From the NCBI GenBank assembly GCA_029204225.1, contig CM055109.1, positions 31,595,870 to 31,659,869 on the forward strand: a stretch of DNA of 64,000 nucleotides, read 5' to 3'. Below, piece after piece: positions 33,420-46,546 of the stretch. How positions within the stretch are numbered: position 1 is the stretch's first letter; every line of letters begins with the position of its first letter. The notes under the pieces are model-generated. The model saw nothing but the letters and a program-made list of their open reading frames with translations. It did no database searches and was not told the origin of the DNA. Origin of the DNA: Diphasiastrum complanatum. Its lineage: Eukaryota > Streptophyta > Lycopodiopsida > Lycopodiales > Lycopodiaceae. A program made the position numbers and the translations under genes.

Positions 33420-34290
33420 AGTGTCTTCCCTTTGCATATCCTTGGACATTCAAATAATCCTTGATGGCTCCTCCTTGGATCTTGATGATGTCCTTGGTGT
33501 GCTTGGGTGTGGCGATTGATGCACTGCACCTTCTTCTTCACTTGACTCCTCCTTGACCCTTGCAAAATCCTTGATACCAACAACATTAGAAGCACTTCCA
33601 TTCACACCTAAAACAACATCCTTGACATTAAAATCAAAGCCAATATCCATGGATTTGAGATTTGGATGCTCCAATCTCTCCTCTTGAGAAACAAGATCTC
33701 CTTTGGCTTTCATCAAATCCAAATTGTGACATATAGAACAAGTTTGAAAAACCTACCATCTCAAATGCCTTTGGCAATGACATTTTCTTTCTTGATGATA
33801 AAGCAAGTATTGCATTCAAACTTGACATCACATCCATTGTCAATCAATTGACTTACACTCAACTAATTTCTAGACATTGAAGGAAGATACAAGACATTTT
33901 GAAACTTTGCTCTCCTTCTTGACTCAAGCCAAATAGGAATGGTTCCTATCCCATGAATCTCACATTTAGCACCATTTTCAACAAGAATAGACTTTTTAGA
34001 ACTTGAACATGATGAAAATGAAGAGATATAATTGCTTTTCCTTGTGACATGTGAGCTTACCCCACTATCAATCCACCAAGGATCTTCCTCCATAGAAATT
34101 GATGATGTACACATACATGCCTTGAGTGAGTCCTCCTCATTGAAGTCATCTCCCTCTTTATTGCTAAATTTCACTTTCCTTCTTGATTTTTTTCATTCCT
34201 TTTCTTCTTGTAGCACTTCAAGGAAAAATGCCCCTTCTTTTCACAATAATAGCACTTGAATGTCTTACTTGCCTCCAATAGGTAGCCTCC
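33420..34290 (-). pseudogene. Copia gag-protease-hinge fragment, copy D
   Basis: Minus-strand sequence reads, in order: a CCHC knuckle CYYCEKKGHFSLKC (about 34250-34200), the protease start PWWIDSGVSSHVT (DSG catalytic triplet) with IHGIGTIPIWLESRRRAKFQ, then, out of frame, SQLIDNGCDVKFECNTCFII, and a Glu/Ser-rich hinge (KEESSEEEGAVHQSPHPSTP) to about 33440. The GAG-pre-integrase and integrase that should lie between the protease and hinge are deleted. It is opposite in orientation to its neighbours E and C. Confidence 0.8.
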
Positions 34291-34309
34291 TATTGATGCC
34301 ATGATGAGG

Positions 34310-35021
34310 AAGTACTTGTACACCAAGTAAAGGATTGGGGAGGTGACTATGATGATCCTAGATCCACCACAGGGTATGTGTTCCAGCTTTGTGGCAGTTG
34401 ATTTCCTGGTCTAGTAAAAAGCAAAATACAAGTGCTTTATCCACCACAAAAGCAGAGTATAAGGCAATGTGTAGTGCAGCAAAGGAAGCTATATGGTTGA
34501 GGCAAATCTTGGATGAAGTTGGCATGAAACAGGAAAATCCCACAACTAACATAGCGATAGTCAAAGTGGCATTCAGCTAGCAAAGAATCCAGTGTTCCAT
34601 GCAAGAACCAAACACATTGAGATTCAGTATCACTATATACGTGAGAGGCTGCTGAGTCATGAAATTCATGCTGTTCATTGTAGTACGGAAGAACAACTAA
34701 CTGATATTTTCACTAAGCCACTTGTTAGAGAAAAGTTTGTAGACTCTACTTTAAGGGAGAGAGTTAGAATTAAAGTAGAATCACTGTGTTACTATACTAT
34801 GGGTCCTATCAGTTGGCCTCGCCACGAGGCCAGTCGACGAGACACGTGTCCCGTCAATGGCAACCTGGACCATGCATGGGTTGTCTGAGTGAAGAACTAT
34901 ATGTACAATGTATTTTCATTTTGAGAAATACAGTTGCTATGTGAGCTTGCTGTGGAGAGTGTTTTATGTCTGTGTTACTGTGTAGCATAATCTGTGTTCC
35001 TGTTCGGAGCAAATTCTAAGT
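34310..35021 (+). mobile_element. Copia 3' fragment with LTR, copy C
   Basis: Plus-strand fragment of the A/B family: decayed RNase H (ALSTTKAEYKAMCSAAKEAI, FHARTKHIEIQYHYIRERLL, LTDIFTKPLVREKF), the purine tract TTTAAGGGAGAG and a 3' LTR. It starts abruptly near 34310, next to the minus-strand fragment D. Several stops and a frameshift interrupt RNase H. Confidence 0.88.
34762..35021 (+). repeat. 3' LTR of Copia copy C (260 bp)
   Basis: It begins AGTTAGAATT after the purine tract and ends CAAATTCTAAGT, confirming the non-TG/CA ends seen in copies A and B. It lacks about 10 bp near its start compared with B. Confidence 0.82.
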
Positions 35022-36166
35022 CACTCAAATATGGAATCCTCCCTATTCTAGAAATCCAATGGGATCACAACTTGGCCCTCTCACTCTCACCAAGAAAGCT
35101 TGACTAGAATCAATTTGAGCTTCATACAATCATATGCCAATTCTACACACAAAATTTTCTTGTACACAAAGTACACACGTGTGAAAGGAATCTAATAATG
35201 ACTATGTTACCTCAAGACAACTAGATTTTAACAAGATTCAAAACACAAGCAAGATCTCCCAAGATCTAGATCACAAACTCTAGAATCACACCAAACCAAA
35301 ATCTAGTCAATCGGAAATTAGGCCTTGCTTTAATCACCAAGATGAAGCACAACAAATTTGAACCAAATCACACCAAAATCAGACCCAACCACCCCTATTG
35401 GACTCAAAAAAGACCAATGACTCTATTTATTAAGAGTTTAAATGGATTTGAGAATATTTTATTGCAAACAATGTCCTAGATTTCCTTATCACTTGACTAG
35501 CTTTAGAAAAACACACAATTTTGATCAAATATCTTAAGATCCAAATGAATGGATGCTAATTGTCTGAAATCCATCAGGTAGACACCTCTACCTACTCTCA
35601 AAGATAAGATCCAAACTCCAAAAAAGTGTCTCAACAACCTTTGGAGCCTCACCCATCTCAATCTAGACTTCTAGCTCTTTCCAACAAGTGGTCAATAGGT
35701 CTATGGATCAAAGACAAGATTGGTACACTAAATCAAAGTGCTCCGCACATCAATAGGTACCTATTGATCCAAAAAATCATCCAAACATAGCTCTCATTAA
35801 ACAATTTGAAGCTACGAACCAATTGAGACCCTAGTACACTCTCTGATCTTGATTTTTTCACTCAAAACTTTGATTGGACTTTCCAGCATGCATGGATATA
35901 GCTCTAATATGATGTTAAAAAATGTGTGTTTGAGGACCTTTCATAGATCTACCATGACCTACATGCATGAGAGGTTGCACACTACCAAATGTATCTTGAT
36001 CAACTCTTATTTTCAAGAGCTATCTAACAAGATTTGGATCTAGGCAAGAGCTCTTGAACACAAAAAGTAATTATCCATCAAAGACAAGCCCTTTCCATGC
36101 ACATACATGAAAATTTAATAACTAAGTGTTATTCAAGATTTTAGAGACATACAAACATCCTACTGC

Positions 36167-36297
<131 letters not shown>

Positions 36298-37932
36298 TAG
36301 AAGAGAATTAGACTCAAAAAAATTCCCTCTCTCAAAAATTTCAAAGAGTACAATGAGATTCCACATCCATATAGTGGTAGCTCAATTTCCTACTCCATAA
36401 ATCAAGTGGTGACCTCTAAATATGATTGGATCCATGATTTGCACCTCTCAATTTGATTGGACCTCAGTATCCAATAGGATGAGGACTTTGACTTATGATG
36501 CACCACTTTGCACTCCTACAATCTAGGACATGTGTCAACACCTCATAGGACTTGAAATGAATGTCTATTTGCATATTCCTAATCATGCATTTGATTTGTA
36601 CAAGTCATGAGGAGGTTGAGGTCCAACCTCATAATGACACTTGGCATGCTACTATTTGACTAGCTTTTGCCTACTTACACATTGCTTTGTAAAACAAGCT
36701 ATTCTATGGCATGAATTAGCTAATGCAAATAGGCCAACTACTCACACATGGGAACATGGTCCACACATGTGTGATTTACATATGTACATGAAAATGTAAA
36801 AGAAGGAAGCTAGATTTTGCATAATCTTCACATCAAGAACCCAATTATCTAAAGTAGTACATATTGGCTTCCCGAAAAGAATCCCCCCACTTTATGGTCA
36901 TGAATGTGGCCCATCCAACTAAAGCTTGAGAGTTATATCTTAGCAATGAAATAGGTATGGTCCACAACTAATCAATATTTTATCCAAAAAAGACATCACA
37001 TAAGCCAACTTTGTTTAAATTTCATTGCTCTTAGCTTTCATCAAGATAGACACCCCTACTCAATGTATGCAATTAATGCTCAATGAAACTCATATATGGC
37101 CAAGTACTTAGTTTATATGATCAATACAAGAGATTAGATGGAAACTTCTCAAAAACTAGCATTACTTAGTAGGTTAAGTCATAAAGAAGAATCCAAACGT
37201 GTAAAGCTTGTCTCCATACTTGTACTAGTTCAAATTATTGCGTTGTGTAAATAATGATTAACATAATCTCATGTGTCATATCTGGTGATTAAACTATAAA
37301 TACAATTCATTGTCATATTGAAACTAAGAGTTTATTCATGCAATAGTTAAATTCCTTAATAATTAAATAGGTTTGCATAAAATCAATCTAGAACTATGAA
37401 GGAATATTGAGAAAATTACATATTCTACTTTTGTAAATCACGTCTTAGTATTAGGATCGTGGCTAGTGAAAAAATTGGTGCCAAATAAACTTCGAAGGTG
37501 CTCTTGACACTCACAAGACATGCCTATATCATCTCATGTTTACCAACATATACTCAAACCCCGACCTTAGGGGTCATTTGTTTTTTTTGTCCTAGCGTAC
37601 GTTTTATGTGTGAGCATCTTGGCTTCTATTTTACAATTAAGGTAGTACAAGAAATGAGTTTCTAGTTTATATCTCATGTTAGACACCATTTTCTTCTCAA
37701 TTCATATGTTGATTAGTGTGATTAGCAAGTATCATCAATCAACGTGTTGATAATTAATGTACATACCTTGACGAAGGCCATTCATCATTAAGCCATGTGA
37801 GAAACAAAACTGAAGTGAATTAGAAAAATGAAAAACATGGGAGATTACTAGAAATTGCAACGAAGAGGTCATGCTTGTATAGTCAATGTTGCATTGTTCC
37901 ACCTCATTTTTAACTAGATTAAAGTTTTTGAC

Positions 37933-38130
37933 GCAATTAAAGATGTCACGATTCTGGTTTGTTTAGAGTCTATGGCCATACAATTCCCTACAATGGTGAG
38001 TCCTGCTACTCTTTCAAAGCCCAAGGGCAATTAAAGATGTCACAATTCTAGTTTTTTTAGAGTTCTTGTTACTATGACCATACAAGTCTCTACAATGGTG
38101 AGTCACGCTACTCGTTCAAAGCCCAAGGGC
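37933..38130. repeat. Tandem duplication of about 94-104 bp
   Basis: GCAATTAAAGATGTCAC..ATTCT to TTCAAAGCCCAAGGGC occurs at 37933-38026 and 38027-38130. The second copy carries about ten extra bases after TTTAGAGT. Confidence 0.88.
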
Positions 38131-40788
38131 TATGCCCCATGTCAAGTTTTTACTTTAGAATATTCTTTGCTAACTTTCAGATACAAGATTATGGAAAGTT
38201 GCAATAATTTTGGCCAAGATGTATGCAGGCATAGAAACCATTTCCAAGAATTGTTTTAATAAGTGTTTGTATAAGTATGGCATGATCCACATATAACACA
38301 AACATCATGTACTGGAAATTGGTATCTTCAAGATATAGTGACGTTAGTGAGAATTCAATCCAACATATTTACTAATGCTATATAAAAAAAAAAGTGTTTG
38401 CTTGAGAAGGTATAGTTTCCCCCATACTTGAGAAAGTTTAGCATTCCAAATGCAACAAAAGAAGTGATATGCTTGAGATTTTTTTTGGAGGAAAAACAAG
38501 AGCCTCCACTTCCAAAAATAGAAAGAATCACCTTGTACATCTCTTCAATACTCTAGGCCATATCATGAATGTAGACTACTATTCTTTACTTATGTGAATG
38601 CAACCATCCTTCATCTACTACAACCATGAAAATAGTAGGATTTAAGGAGCATAAATTTATGCGATACCTTGAAGACGAGATAATTGAAAACGTAAACCCA
38701 TAATACAATCTTCAAGTTGCCGCTTTTCTTCTTCTAGTGTGCAGAGCTCATGTAACCTATAATAGTTCACGTAATACAATGTACATTTTTTCCGTATAAG
38801 ATCATGGGATTAGACATCTCTCTATTTTGTTATTGGTGCATATATGAGACCCATGTTTCATTTGAACAAGGATACTTATGCCTTATGAAATAGCTCTAAC
38901 TAGCACCACTAGATACATCAATCATTCAAAAACAAAACATAGAATATATTGAGTTTTTTCGCTTTGCCTTCCAGTCATACTTTAAAAAGACTAGATATCA
39001 TGGAATTTTTAGAAGTAGATCTTGATCATTGAGATATGCAAATAAACAACTTGTTTTCCAACAAAGATTACAAGGAGAAAAAACTTGTAGCAATATTGAA
39101 GGAAAGATGCTTCTTTCATATAACTTGGATCCCAATTCATCTCCCATATCAATCAAGGAAAAATATTACTTTGAATGTCCAATTCAATTTTACAAAAGGG
39201 TTATAGTTAATAACATTTTATCTTTGCAAATCTTAACTTTCTAAGAAGTGTTTGATATTGAAAGGCTATGAAGTCTACAATACCTATTTTTAGAACAGGC
39301 GGATCATGCTTCAAGGTAGCTAGTCATTAAATTGACTTGTAAGGCATAGTTTGCTAGCTTGTGTATTGACTATTGTCTTGTCACGTTTCCATAACATACC
39401 TTATTTGGGTTCATGTAAGATTTACATGATTTCCTAAGAAATGTGCTCATAGTAGATAGGATCTTGGTAGAATTATAGAAAAGATTTACAGTTTCATTGT
39501 CAAAAGAATTTATTGCTCATGAAATATAAAGGATGAAAGCATTGTATTTTGGTAATTGTGGATGACACGCCTTTAATGAAAACCCCTACAACTTGAACTA
39601 GATAGTCAACAACCCACAAGTATCAATGATACTCTACCTCATCAAAGAATGAATCAATACAAGGGTGTCAAACTAAATATTGGCTAGTACCATGCCCTCC
39701 TTTGTGAAATTTCTACTTATGCCTGTCTCTTATGTATAGGTATAGAATGCACCTCCAAGAACCCCAACCCTAGCCTCTAAGATTGCTAAGTCAAATCTTG
39801 TGTATACTAGATGGGAGCTTCCTCTTCAACTTTCCCAGGCACTAGAACTGCCTTATGATACACTACTTTATCTCAAGGTATGCTCGTGGTACTCAGATGT
39901 TTCCTCTAAGCAACTTAGGTGTTCTTTCAATATGGTGAGACACTTTCCCCTTTGAGGCCTAGGGAGCATTCTCTTATAACACCTCTAAAATCCTCTCATG
40001 GACACCCCATTTTACACTCACATGGGGAGATCATGTGCCTCTTGCCTAACCCATTTTCCATTAAAAGAATTTGCATTAAAGTGACTGTGTCTAAAACCTC
40101 TAGTTCTAGCCCCTGATGGGCCAAGCTCTCTCCCCTCAACTTCATCTCGAGGTGTCTACCTATAGACTCCTCATGGCATCACCTTTGGCTCTAGGGACTA
40201 TTATCTATAAGGTAGGGGCTTGTTCTAAGGCTTCGCAGTAGCTAGTTACAAATTACAAAAAATTAGCAATAACTAGTTTCTCGTAAGAGAGAAGACCTCT
40301 CTTGCGCCAACGCACTGATTCGGGAAATAGACAACACTCAAAGATTTTGTTGTAAACTTGTTTTTGATAATAGAGTTGCAGCATTCTGCTTGTCGTGTGT
40401 ACTCTGTGAATGATTTGTGATGCTTGCTTGCAATAGATATTAATTTCGTTGTTTCTCAGTTATTGATTGCTGATTAAACCTAATCTATTGTTTATAAATT
40501 AATATTAGATCTGCATGTCAGTCTGTAGTCAGAAGGTGATTGATCGTAGTATGAAGCAGTAGCTACAACTACTCAAATCGACTCTATCTGAACGTCGCTT
40601 GGGGAAACATTCAAGATTAGAATTTTCCAACAGGCTCTAAGGCATTAGGTCATGCCCTTGAAATTTGGGACTCCCTTCACTCAAGATCATGGGCTTGGGA
40701 AGGGTCTCATCTTAAGTCTAGGTTGGAATATAATTTGGTGGTGATGACTACTTATCATAGAATTTCCTCCTAGCAAAGTAGATCCCCT

Positions 40789-41063
40789 ACTTAGAATTTG
40801 CTTTGCAAAGGAACACAGATCATGCTACACAGTAACACAGATAGAAAACACTCTCCTCAGCAAGCTCACATAGCAACTGTATTTCTCAAAATGAAATTAC
40901 ACTATACATATAGTTGTTCACTCAGGCAACCCATGCATGACCCAGGTTGCCGTTGGTGGGATGCGTGTCCCGTCAACTTGCCTCGTGGCGAGGCCAACTG
41001 ATCCTTATCCACTGATAGGACCCACAGTACAGTAACATAGTGATTCTAACTTTAATTCTAACT
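40789..41063 (-). repeat. 3' LTR of Copia copy B (275 bp)
   Basis: On the minus strand it begins AGTTAGAATT after the purine tract TTTAAGGGCGAG and ends GCAAATTCTAAGT. It is the same length as the LTR of copy A. The last 43 bp have no counterpart in the 5' LTR. Confidence 0.9.
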
Positions 41064-41116
41064 CTCGCCCTTAAAGTAGAGTCACTTTTTATACAATCAT
41101 ATACATAGCTTTAAAG

Positions 41117-41593
41117 TCAACAAACTTTAAGTATAGAAAGCTTTGATCTAAATTTATCAAACTTTTCTCTAGTAAGTGGCTTAGTGAAAATATCAGCTAG
41201 TTGTTTTTCTGTGCTACAATGAACAGCATGAATTTCACGACTCAACAGCTTCTCATGTATGAAGTGATATTGAATCTCAATGTGTTTAGTTCTCGCATGG
41301 AACACTAGATTCTTTGCTAGCTGAATGCCACTCTAACTGTCGCTATGTAAAGTCGTGGGATTTTTCTGCTTCATGCCAATTTCTTCCAAGATTTGCCTCA
41401 ACCATATAGCTTCTTGTGCAGCACTACACATTGTCTTATACTCTACTTCTGTGGTGGAAAGAGCAATTTTACTTTGCTTCTTACTGGAATATATATCCTG
41501 TGGTGGATATATATCCTGTGGTGGATCTACGATCATCATAGTCACCTCCCCAGTCCGCATCCACATAGCCACACAACTCAGGTAAACCATCAT
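41117..41593 (-). pseudogene. Copia RNase H of copy B, frameshifted
   Basis: KKQSKIALSTTEVEYKTM, AIWLRQILEEIGMKQ, FHARTKHIEIQYHFIHEKLL and LADIFTKPL are readable. Relative to copy A, 29 bp are deleted between two ACT triplets at about 41483 (removing the GDCFSWSS stretch), and an 18-bp unit (ATATATATCCTGTGGTGG) is doubled at 41489-41524. Together these put the domain out of frame with the RT. Confidence 0.9.
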
Positions 41594-42776
41594 GCTTCCT
41601 GTAAATCAAGTCATACTCTGAAGTGCCTTTCACATAACGCAAAATGCGTTTAGTTGTCTTCCAATGCGTTTCCGTAGGTGCTGCCATAAACTGACTTACA
41701 ATGCCAACAACATAGCATATATCTGGTCTAGTTGTGGTAAGGTAAATCAAGCTCCCTACTAACTGTCTATATAGTGTAGCATCAAATGACTGTGACTCAT
41801 CAAGCTTAGAAAGCTTTTTACTTGGTCCAATAGGAGTGTTTACTGGTTTGCAATCCTGCAACCTAAACCTGTGCAGCAACTCTTTGACATACTTCACCTG
41901 TGTTAAACCCACTTCATGTCCTTTTTGCCACACTTCTACTCCAAGGCAGTAATGCATCAGGCTGAGATCCGTCATCTCAAATTGTTCCATGAGGTCTTTC
42001 TTGATCATGCCTATCATCTCTTGATTATTTCCCATAATAATCAAGTCATCAACATAAAGAGCAATCAAATCAACCATACCATCAAAGCATAAGACATATA
42101 GATTTGGATCAGAATGTGTTCTCACCATCCCCTTTGAATGAAAGTAGGCATCAATCCTGTTATACCACGCACGTGGTGCTTGTTTAAGACCATAAAGCGC
42201 TTCCTTCAAGCGACATACTTTATTTTCCTGTCCTTCTGTTACAAAGCCTTCAGGTTGATCCATGAACACTTCTTCTTCTATCTCACCATTTAGAAAAGCG
42301 GATTTCACATCCATCTGATGCAAAGGCCAACCAAAATGTGAAGCTAAAGCAATAAGTAGACGTAGAGTATTCCACTCACAAACCGGCGCAAAGGTCTCCT
42401 CATAGTCAATGCCTTTATTTTGTGCGTACCCTTTGATCAACAATCTTGCTTTGTGCTTTGCTATACGTCCATCTGCATGGTACTTAGTCCTGTATACCCA
42501 TTTGCAACCAATGGGTTTCTTGCCAACTGGTGGTTCTACTAAGTCCCATGTGTTATGCTTAGCAATTGACTCCATCTCCTCTCCCATGGCCTTGACCCAA
42601 ATGTCATCATTCTTCGCTTCACCATAAGTCGAAGGTTCTTTGCTTTGAATAATGTTAGATATAAGAGCATAATTCGATTCATATCTTTCAAGTAGTATCT
42701 TCTCTCTTGTTGATCTTCGTAGATCTCCCTGGTTAGATGATTCTGGAAAGTCATCTATGTCGCGGCTCTCCATCAA
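41560..42776 (-). CDS. Copia reverse transcriptase of copy B
   Basis: An uninterrupted reading frame of over 400 codons carries the Copia RVT_2 domain: WVKAMGEEMESIAKHNTWDL, GCKWVYRTKYHADG, KGIDYEETFAPV, LHQMDVKSAFLNGEIEEEVF, CRLKEALYGLKQAPRAWY, and the catalytic LIALYVDDLIIMG. It continues through FEMTDLSLMHYCLGVEV to the RNase H border. RT copies element RNA into cDNA. The domain is intact, but it is normally part of one Gag-Pol polyprotein and is out of frame with the integrase upstream and RNase H downstream. It is not a free-standing gene; the first Met is internal. Confidence 0.9.
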
Positions 42777-43936
42777 TCTCTCAAACCACTTAGGGAGCTT
42801 TCTGTCAGGTCATCGGCTTCCTTGTGAAAATGTATCCCACGGTACATCCTTCTCCTTGCGTTTGTCACCTACAACTTCAATCCTTCTTGCACCAAAAGGT
42901 TTGTCCCTACCTCTCCAACCTGTTTCTTGAGGTTGAGTAGTAGTATCTTGAGATGTATCCTCATGTTCATCACTCGGAAGGTCAATGAATGGATCATCAT
43001 CAGGTGGTATCCTCACTATACCATCTTTCCTATTGGATGTGTCTATCTTCTTAGCATCCTTGTCTACATCTTGGATTCATCAAAGATAACATCTCGGCTT
43101 ATATGGATTTTGTTTTCGACTGGATCAAAACATCTATAGCCCTTCGCACGATCATCATATCCTAGGAATATGCACTTGATAGCTTTTACATCAAGTTTAC
43201 ATCTCCCTTCCTTAGGAATGTGTACAAAGGCCTTACATCCAAAGATTCGCAAGTGGTTCACCTTTGGCTTCTTCTTTGTGAATGCTTCCTCAGGTGTTAT
43301 CTTTGGTATGGCAATGGTAGGACTTCTATTTTGAAGATAGATTGCCGTGCTACATGCTTCTGACCAAAAATCTTTTGGTAGTTTCATCTCAACTAGCATA
43401 GATCTGGCACTTTCCACAATCGTACGAGTTTTGCACTCAGCTACACCATTGAGAGCAGGAGTATGAGCTTGCGTAAATTGTCTTTTAATCCCACATTGAT
43501 CACAAAGATCATTGAAGTCATTAGACTTATACTCACCTCTACTATCTGATCTTAGGACTTTGATCTTCCTACCTGTCTGATATTCGACCAAGTTTTTGAA
43601 GTTCTTGAAGTTATCAAATGCATCTGATTTCTTCTTCGAGAAGTAGATCCACGTCTTACGTGACATATCATCAATAAAGGTCATGAAATAGAAGGCTTTT
43701 CCTAAGGACATGGTCCTCATAGGCCCGCATAAATCTGTGTGGATTAAATCCAGGATGTTCTTTGCTCTTGCAACACCTCCTTTATTGAACTTCTCTCGAT
43801 GCTGCTTCCCATATACACAATATTCGCACATCGATTTCAAGTGATCTTCTATGGTAGGCAGTCCTGTTACCATCTCCAATTTTCTCATCAAACTGAGGCT
43901 TCCCAAGTTCAAGTGACCAAGCCTCTTGTGCCACAA
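42777..43936 (-). pseudogene. Copia integrase of copy B
   Basis: GAG-pre-integrase ([31 protein letters not shown]) is followed by the integrase core: [28 protein letters not shown] and NGVAECKTRTIVESARSMLVE. Two core positions look altered: the usual SDNGGEY/SDSGGEY reads SDSRGEY, and ERKNRT reads ECKTRT. The frame ends near 43064; the hinge between 43064 and 42777 is out of frame, with stops. Confidence 0.88.
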
Positions 43937-45240
43937 CTCAGTTTACGAAGGAACAGATGATACAAGTCCATGTTGCCTCTTGATTGTAGCATTCAGCCTG
44001 TACAAGTTTGTATTGGGCTCTCTTATTCCATTCGCAATAACTTTGAACTTTTGGTTCGCATCCTTCATAAAGCAACGATCATGGGTGAATTCTACTTTCA
44101 ACTTTTGATCAGTAATGACTCCAACAGAAAGTAGATTTTTCTTCAAACCTGGTACGTAAAGTACCTCCCTGATCATCTGCTTTTACCGTCAGGCAGTTGG
44201 ATTGAAATTGTGCCTATCCCCTTGACCATGCACACCTCACCATTTGCTTGTGAAATGCATATTCCATTATTCAACGTCTTCAAACTACTGAACCAGTTCT
44301 TGTTACCTGTCATGTGTCTTGTGGCTCCTGAGTCAATATACCATGCTTGATCATCTTGATTAGATGACAATGCAATTATGAAGATGCTAGAGTCTTCAAT
44401 CTCACCCTCATCGACAAGGTTACCTGCTTGTTTTGGTTTTCCCTTGCCTTGTTCCGCCAGGAATTTGCGACATTCACTCTTCCAGTGGCCCTTTTTACCA
44501 CAATGGAAGCACTTGCCTTTCTTCTTAGTTTTGTTGGAAGATCCCTCATCCTTCTGAGACTTGGCAAATTGCTGTTTAGTCTTCTTCTTGCCCTTGCCCT
44601 TGCCTTGTTTTTGGCGTGTTGCAAGTGCCTGATCATCAGTATTCTGACGTCTAGCTTTCACCATTTCTCGTCGTTGCTCTTCCTGCATCAAGATTCCTGT
44701 GAGCTCGTCAAATGTTGGCAATCTTTCTCTTGATGCTATTCCGCTCACAAACATCTGATAGGGTTCTGCAATGCTGCATAATGCATTATGCACCAGCTCC
44801 ACATCACGTATGAATTCTCCAATAGAATGCAGTTCATCTCTCATTGTCTTGATTCTGGTCATGTATGTCTGAATGTGCTCTCCTTGTTCCATGCGGGCAC
44901 TATTCAACTTTGACTTCAGAAACATGATTCTTGACGGATTTGACTTCTCGAACTGCTCCTTTAGCACATCCCATGCCTGTCTGGGTGTAATAGCATCACA
45001 AATGTGGGTAATGATGTGATCCTTCACTGACAAGTTAATGAAGGTCAAAGCTTTCCTCATCTTTTTGTCGAACACTTTGATGTCTGCTTCATTTGGCGGC
45101 CTTCTCTCGTCACCTGTGACGACTTCCCACACATCTTTCTCCATCAGTATGTTTTTCATTTTGAATTTCCACACTGCATAGTTGGAAATCCCGTCCAATT
45201 TGCTACTTTCACTCAAAATGGACTCTCCCATGTTTGCCAT
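43937..45240 (-). pseudogene. Copia gag and protease of copy B
   Basis: Gag starts with the ATG at 45240 (MANMGESILSESSKLDG) and carries ISNYAVWKFKMKNILMEKDV (DUF4219), UBN2-type sequence (EQFEKSNPSRIMFLKSKLNS, YMTRIKTMRDELH), a basic Lys-rich stretch and one zinc knuckle CFHCGKKGHWKSEC. The protease follows in the same frame: AWYIDSGATRHMTGNKNWFS, VKGIGTISIQLPDG, with a stop near 44173. The remainder (LYVPGLKKNLLSVGVITDQK) is in a second frame to 43943. The 355-codon frame is the best-preserved gag in the window. Confidence 0.9.
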
Positions 45241-46546
45241 CGCAAAACTGCTTGAGACTTCTGCCTTAGGCTAAGAACAGTATGTCGAGGCCAACAATGA
45301 TGTCAGAAGTTGAAAATAATGACCTGCACTTTTTTTCTTACCAGGCCACTCGCCTCTTTTCCACCAATTTGAAAGCCAAATCGGCGTCGCCTTCCGAAAT
45401 GCACTCAGTCGTCAACTCCCAACAACGTGCCCAGTGGAATGGTGAAACTACTTCTGGAGTACTCCGAACACTTTCTCCGCTGCAACCACTCTGTTTTGTT
45501 GTATCGTACTTGCAGGTACAGTCCGGGTGCCCTTCGTTTGGAGGTTATAGCCTTTCGTTTGGGTCAAAACGGGCAAAGGACCCAAAAATAGGGACTTTTC
45601 TAGCTTTTGAACTGTTTCTTCACTTTGAAGAAACTTCACTCTTCACTTGTGAAGAGACCCAACTCAACTTTCAGTATGAAAATTTTTAATGAAGTTGAAG
45701 GCCAGAATGCACTTCAATTCTTCAGGGCCCTGTTCAAAGCTCATCCAATGGCTGAACCAAATCTTGTGGTTCAAATTTCTTTCCCATCACAGATTCTGGA
45801 CCGTCGATTCATTTGACACCTCATCTAAAGGTCCAAAGTGCATCTGGACATCGAACCATACTCCTGCACTCGCTATGGTCTTCGGTACACTAAGCTGTTT
45901 ATTGTGTTGGGCGCGCGAACAACCCGCGACCTCCCTGCCTGCGGCCGCGCCTCTCTTCTCTGAAAATTATCAGATTAAACTAACCTGTGGATTGTTTTGA
46001 GCACGATTTGAGGCCTGGATCAGGGTCGCCCTACTGAATCCATGACTGTAGAGTGTTCAGTCAGGAAATTTCGTGGAGAAACGGTGATTTTAGCTCAACT
46101 TGACAAAGTGGCTTTTTTCACATTTTTATCGCAAATCTGCTAGGTTAACTGTCTGGTGATAAATCTCTGACATAAACCTCATAATCTCTCCATGGCTGGT
46201 TGAAATTGTGATTAGCTTCCTTCCTGTCCTTACGACATCCAAAACGGTGCACAAACAGCGAAAAAATCACCAGTTACGTATAAAAACCGTAACCCCAAGT
46301 CCGGTTTCAATTTTCAGCTGGCTTCGAAATTGTCAATTTTTCACCAAATTTTTTCCTGTTTGATGCTATGCACAGGCTAATAATCCCTCTGCTGAGCTTA
46401 GCAAGCCTCTATAAACTAGAAACCGTGCACCAGTGCTTCTCTTTCCGTCTTCAACCCGCCATAAAACCCCGAACTCTCAGAAGATAGTTCTCCTGAAGCT
46501 CTCTTCAACGGCGACATTGTACTGTGTACACTCCCTGTACGGCTCT
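45241..46546 (-). other. Leader of Copia copy B (1.3 kb)
   Basis: This lies between the 5' LTR and the gag ATG. It is unusually long for a Copia leader and contains GC-richer patches (about 45905-45955). No primer-binding site of the TGGTATCAGAGC type is present beside the LTR, consistent with a deletion that also removed 43 bp of U5. Short open frames here match nothing I know. Confidence 0.6.

Noticed and set aside
40320-40632. LTR ending TTTTCCAACA
   Set aside because: The composition is LTR-like, but no primer-binding site, matching copy or internal domain is adjacent.
41560-42776. Free-standing reverse transcriptase gene
   Set aside because: It lies at its normal place inside Copia copy B between broken integrase and RNase H, with LTRs outside; it is part of a dead polyprotein.
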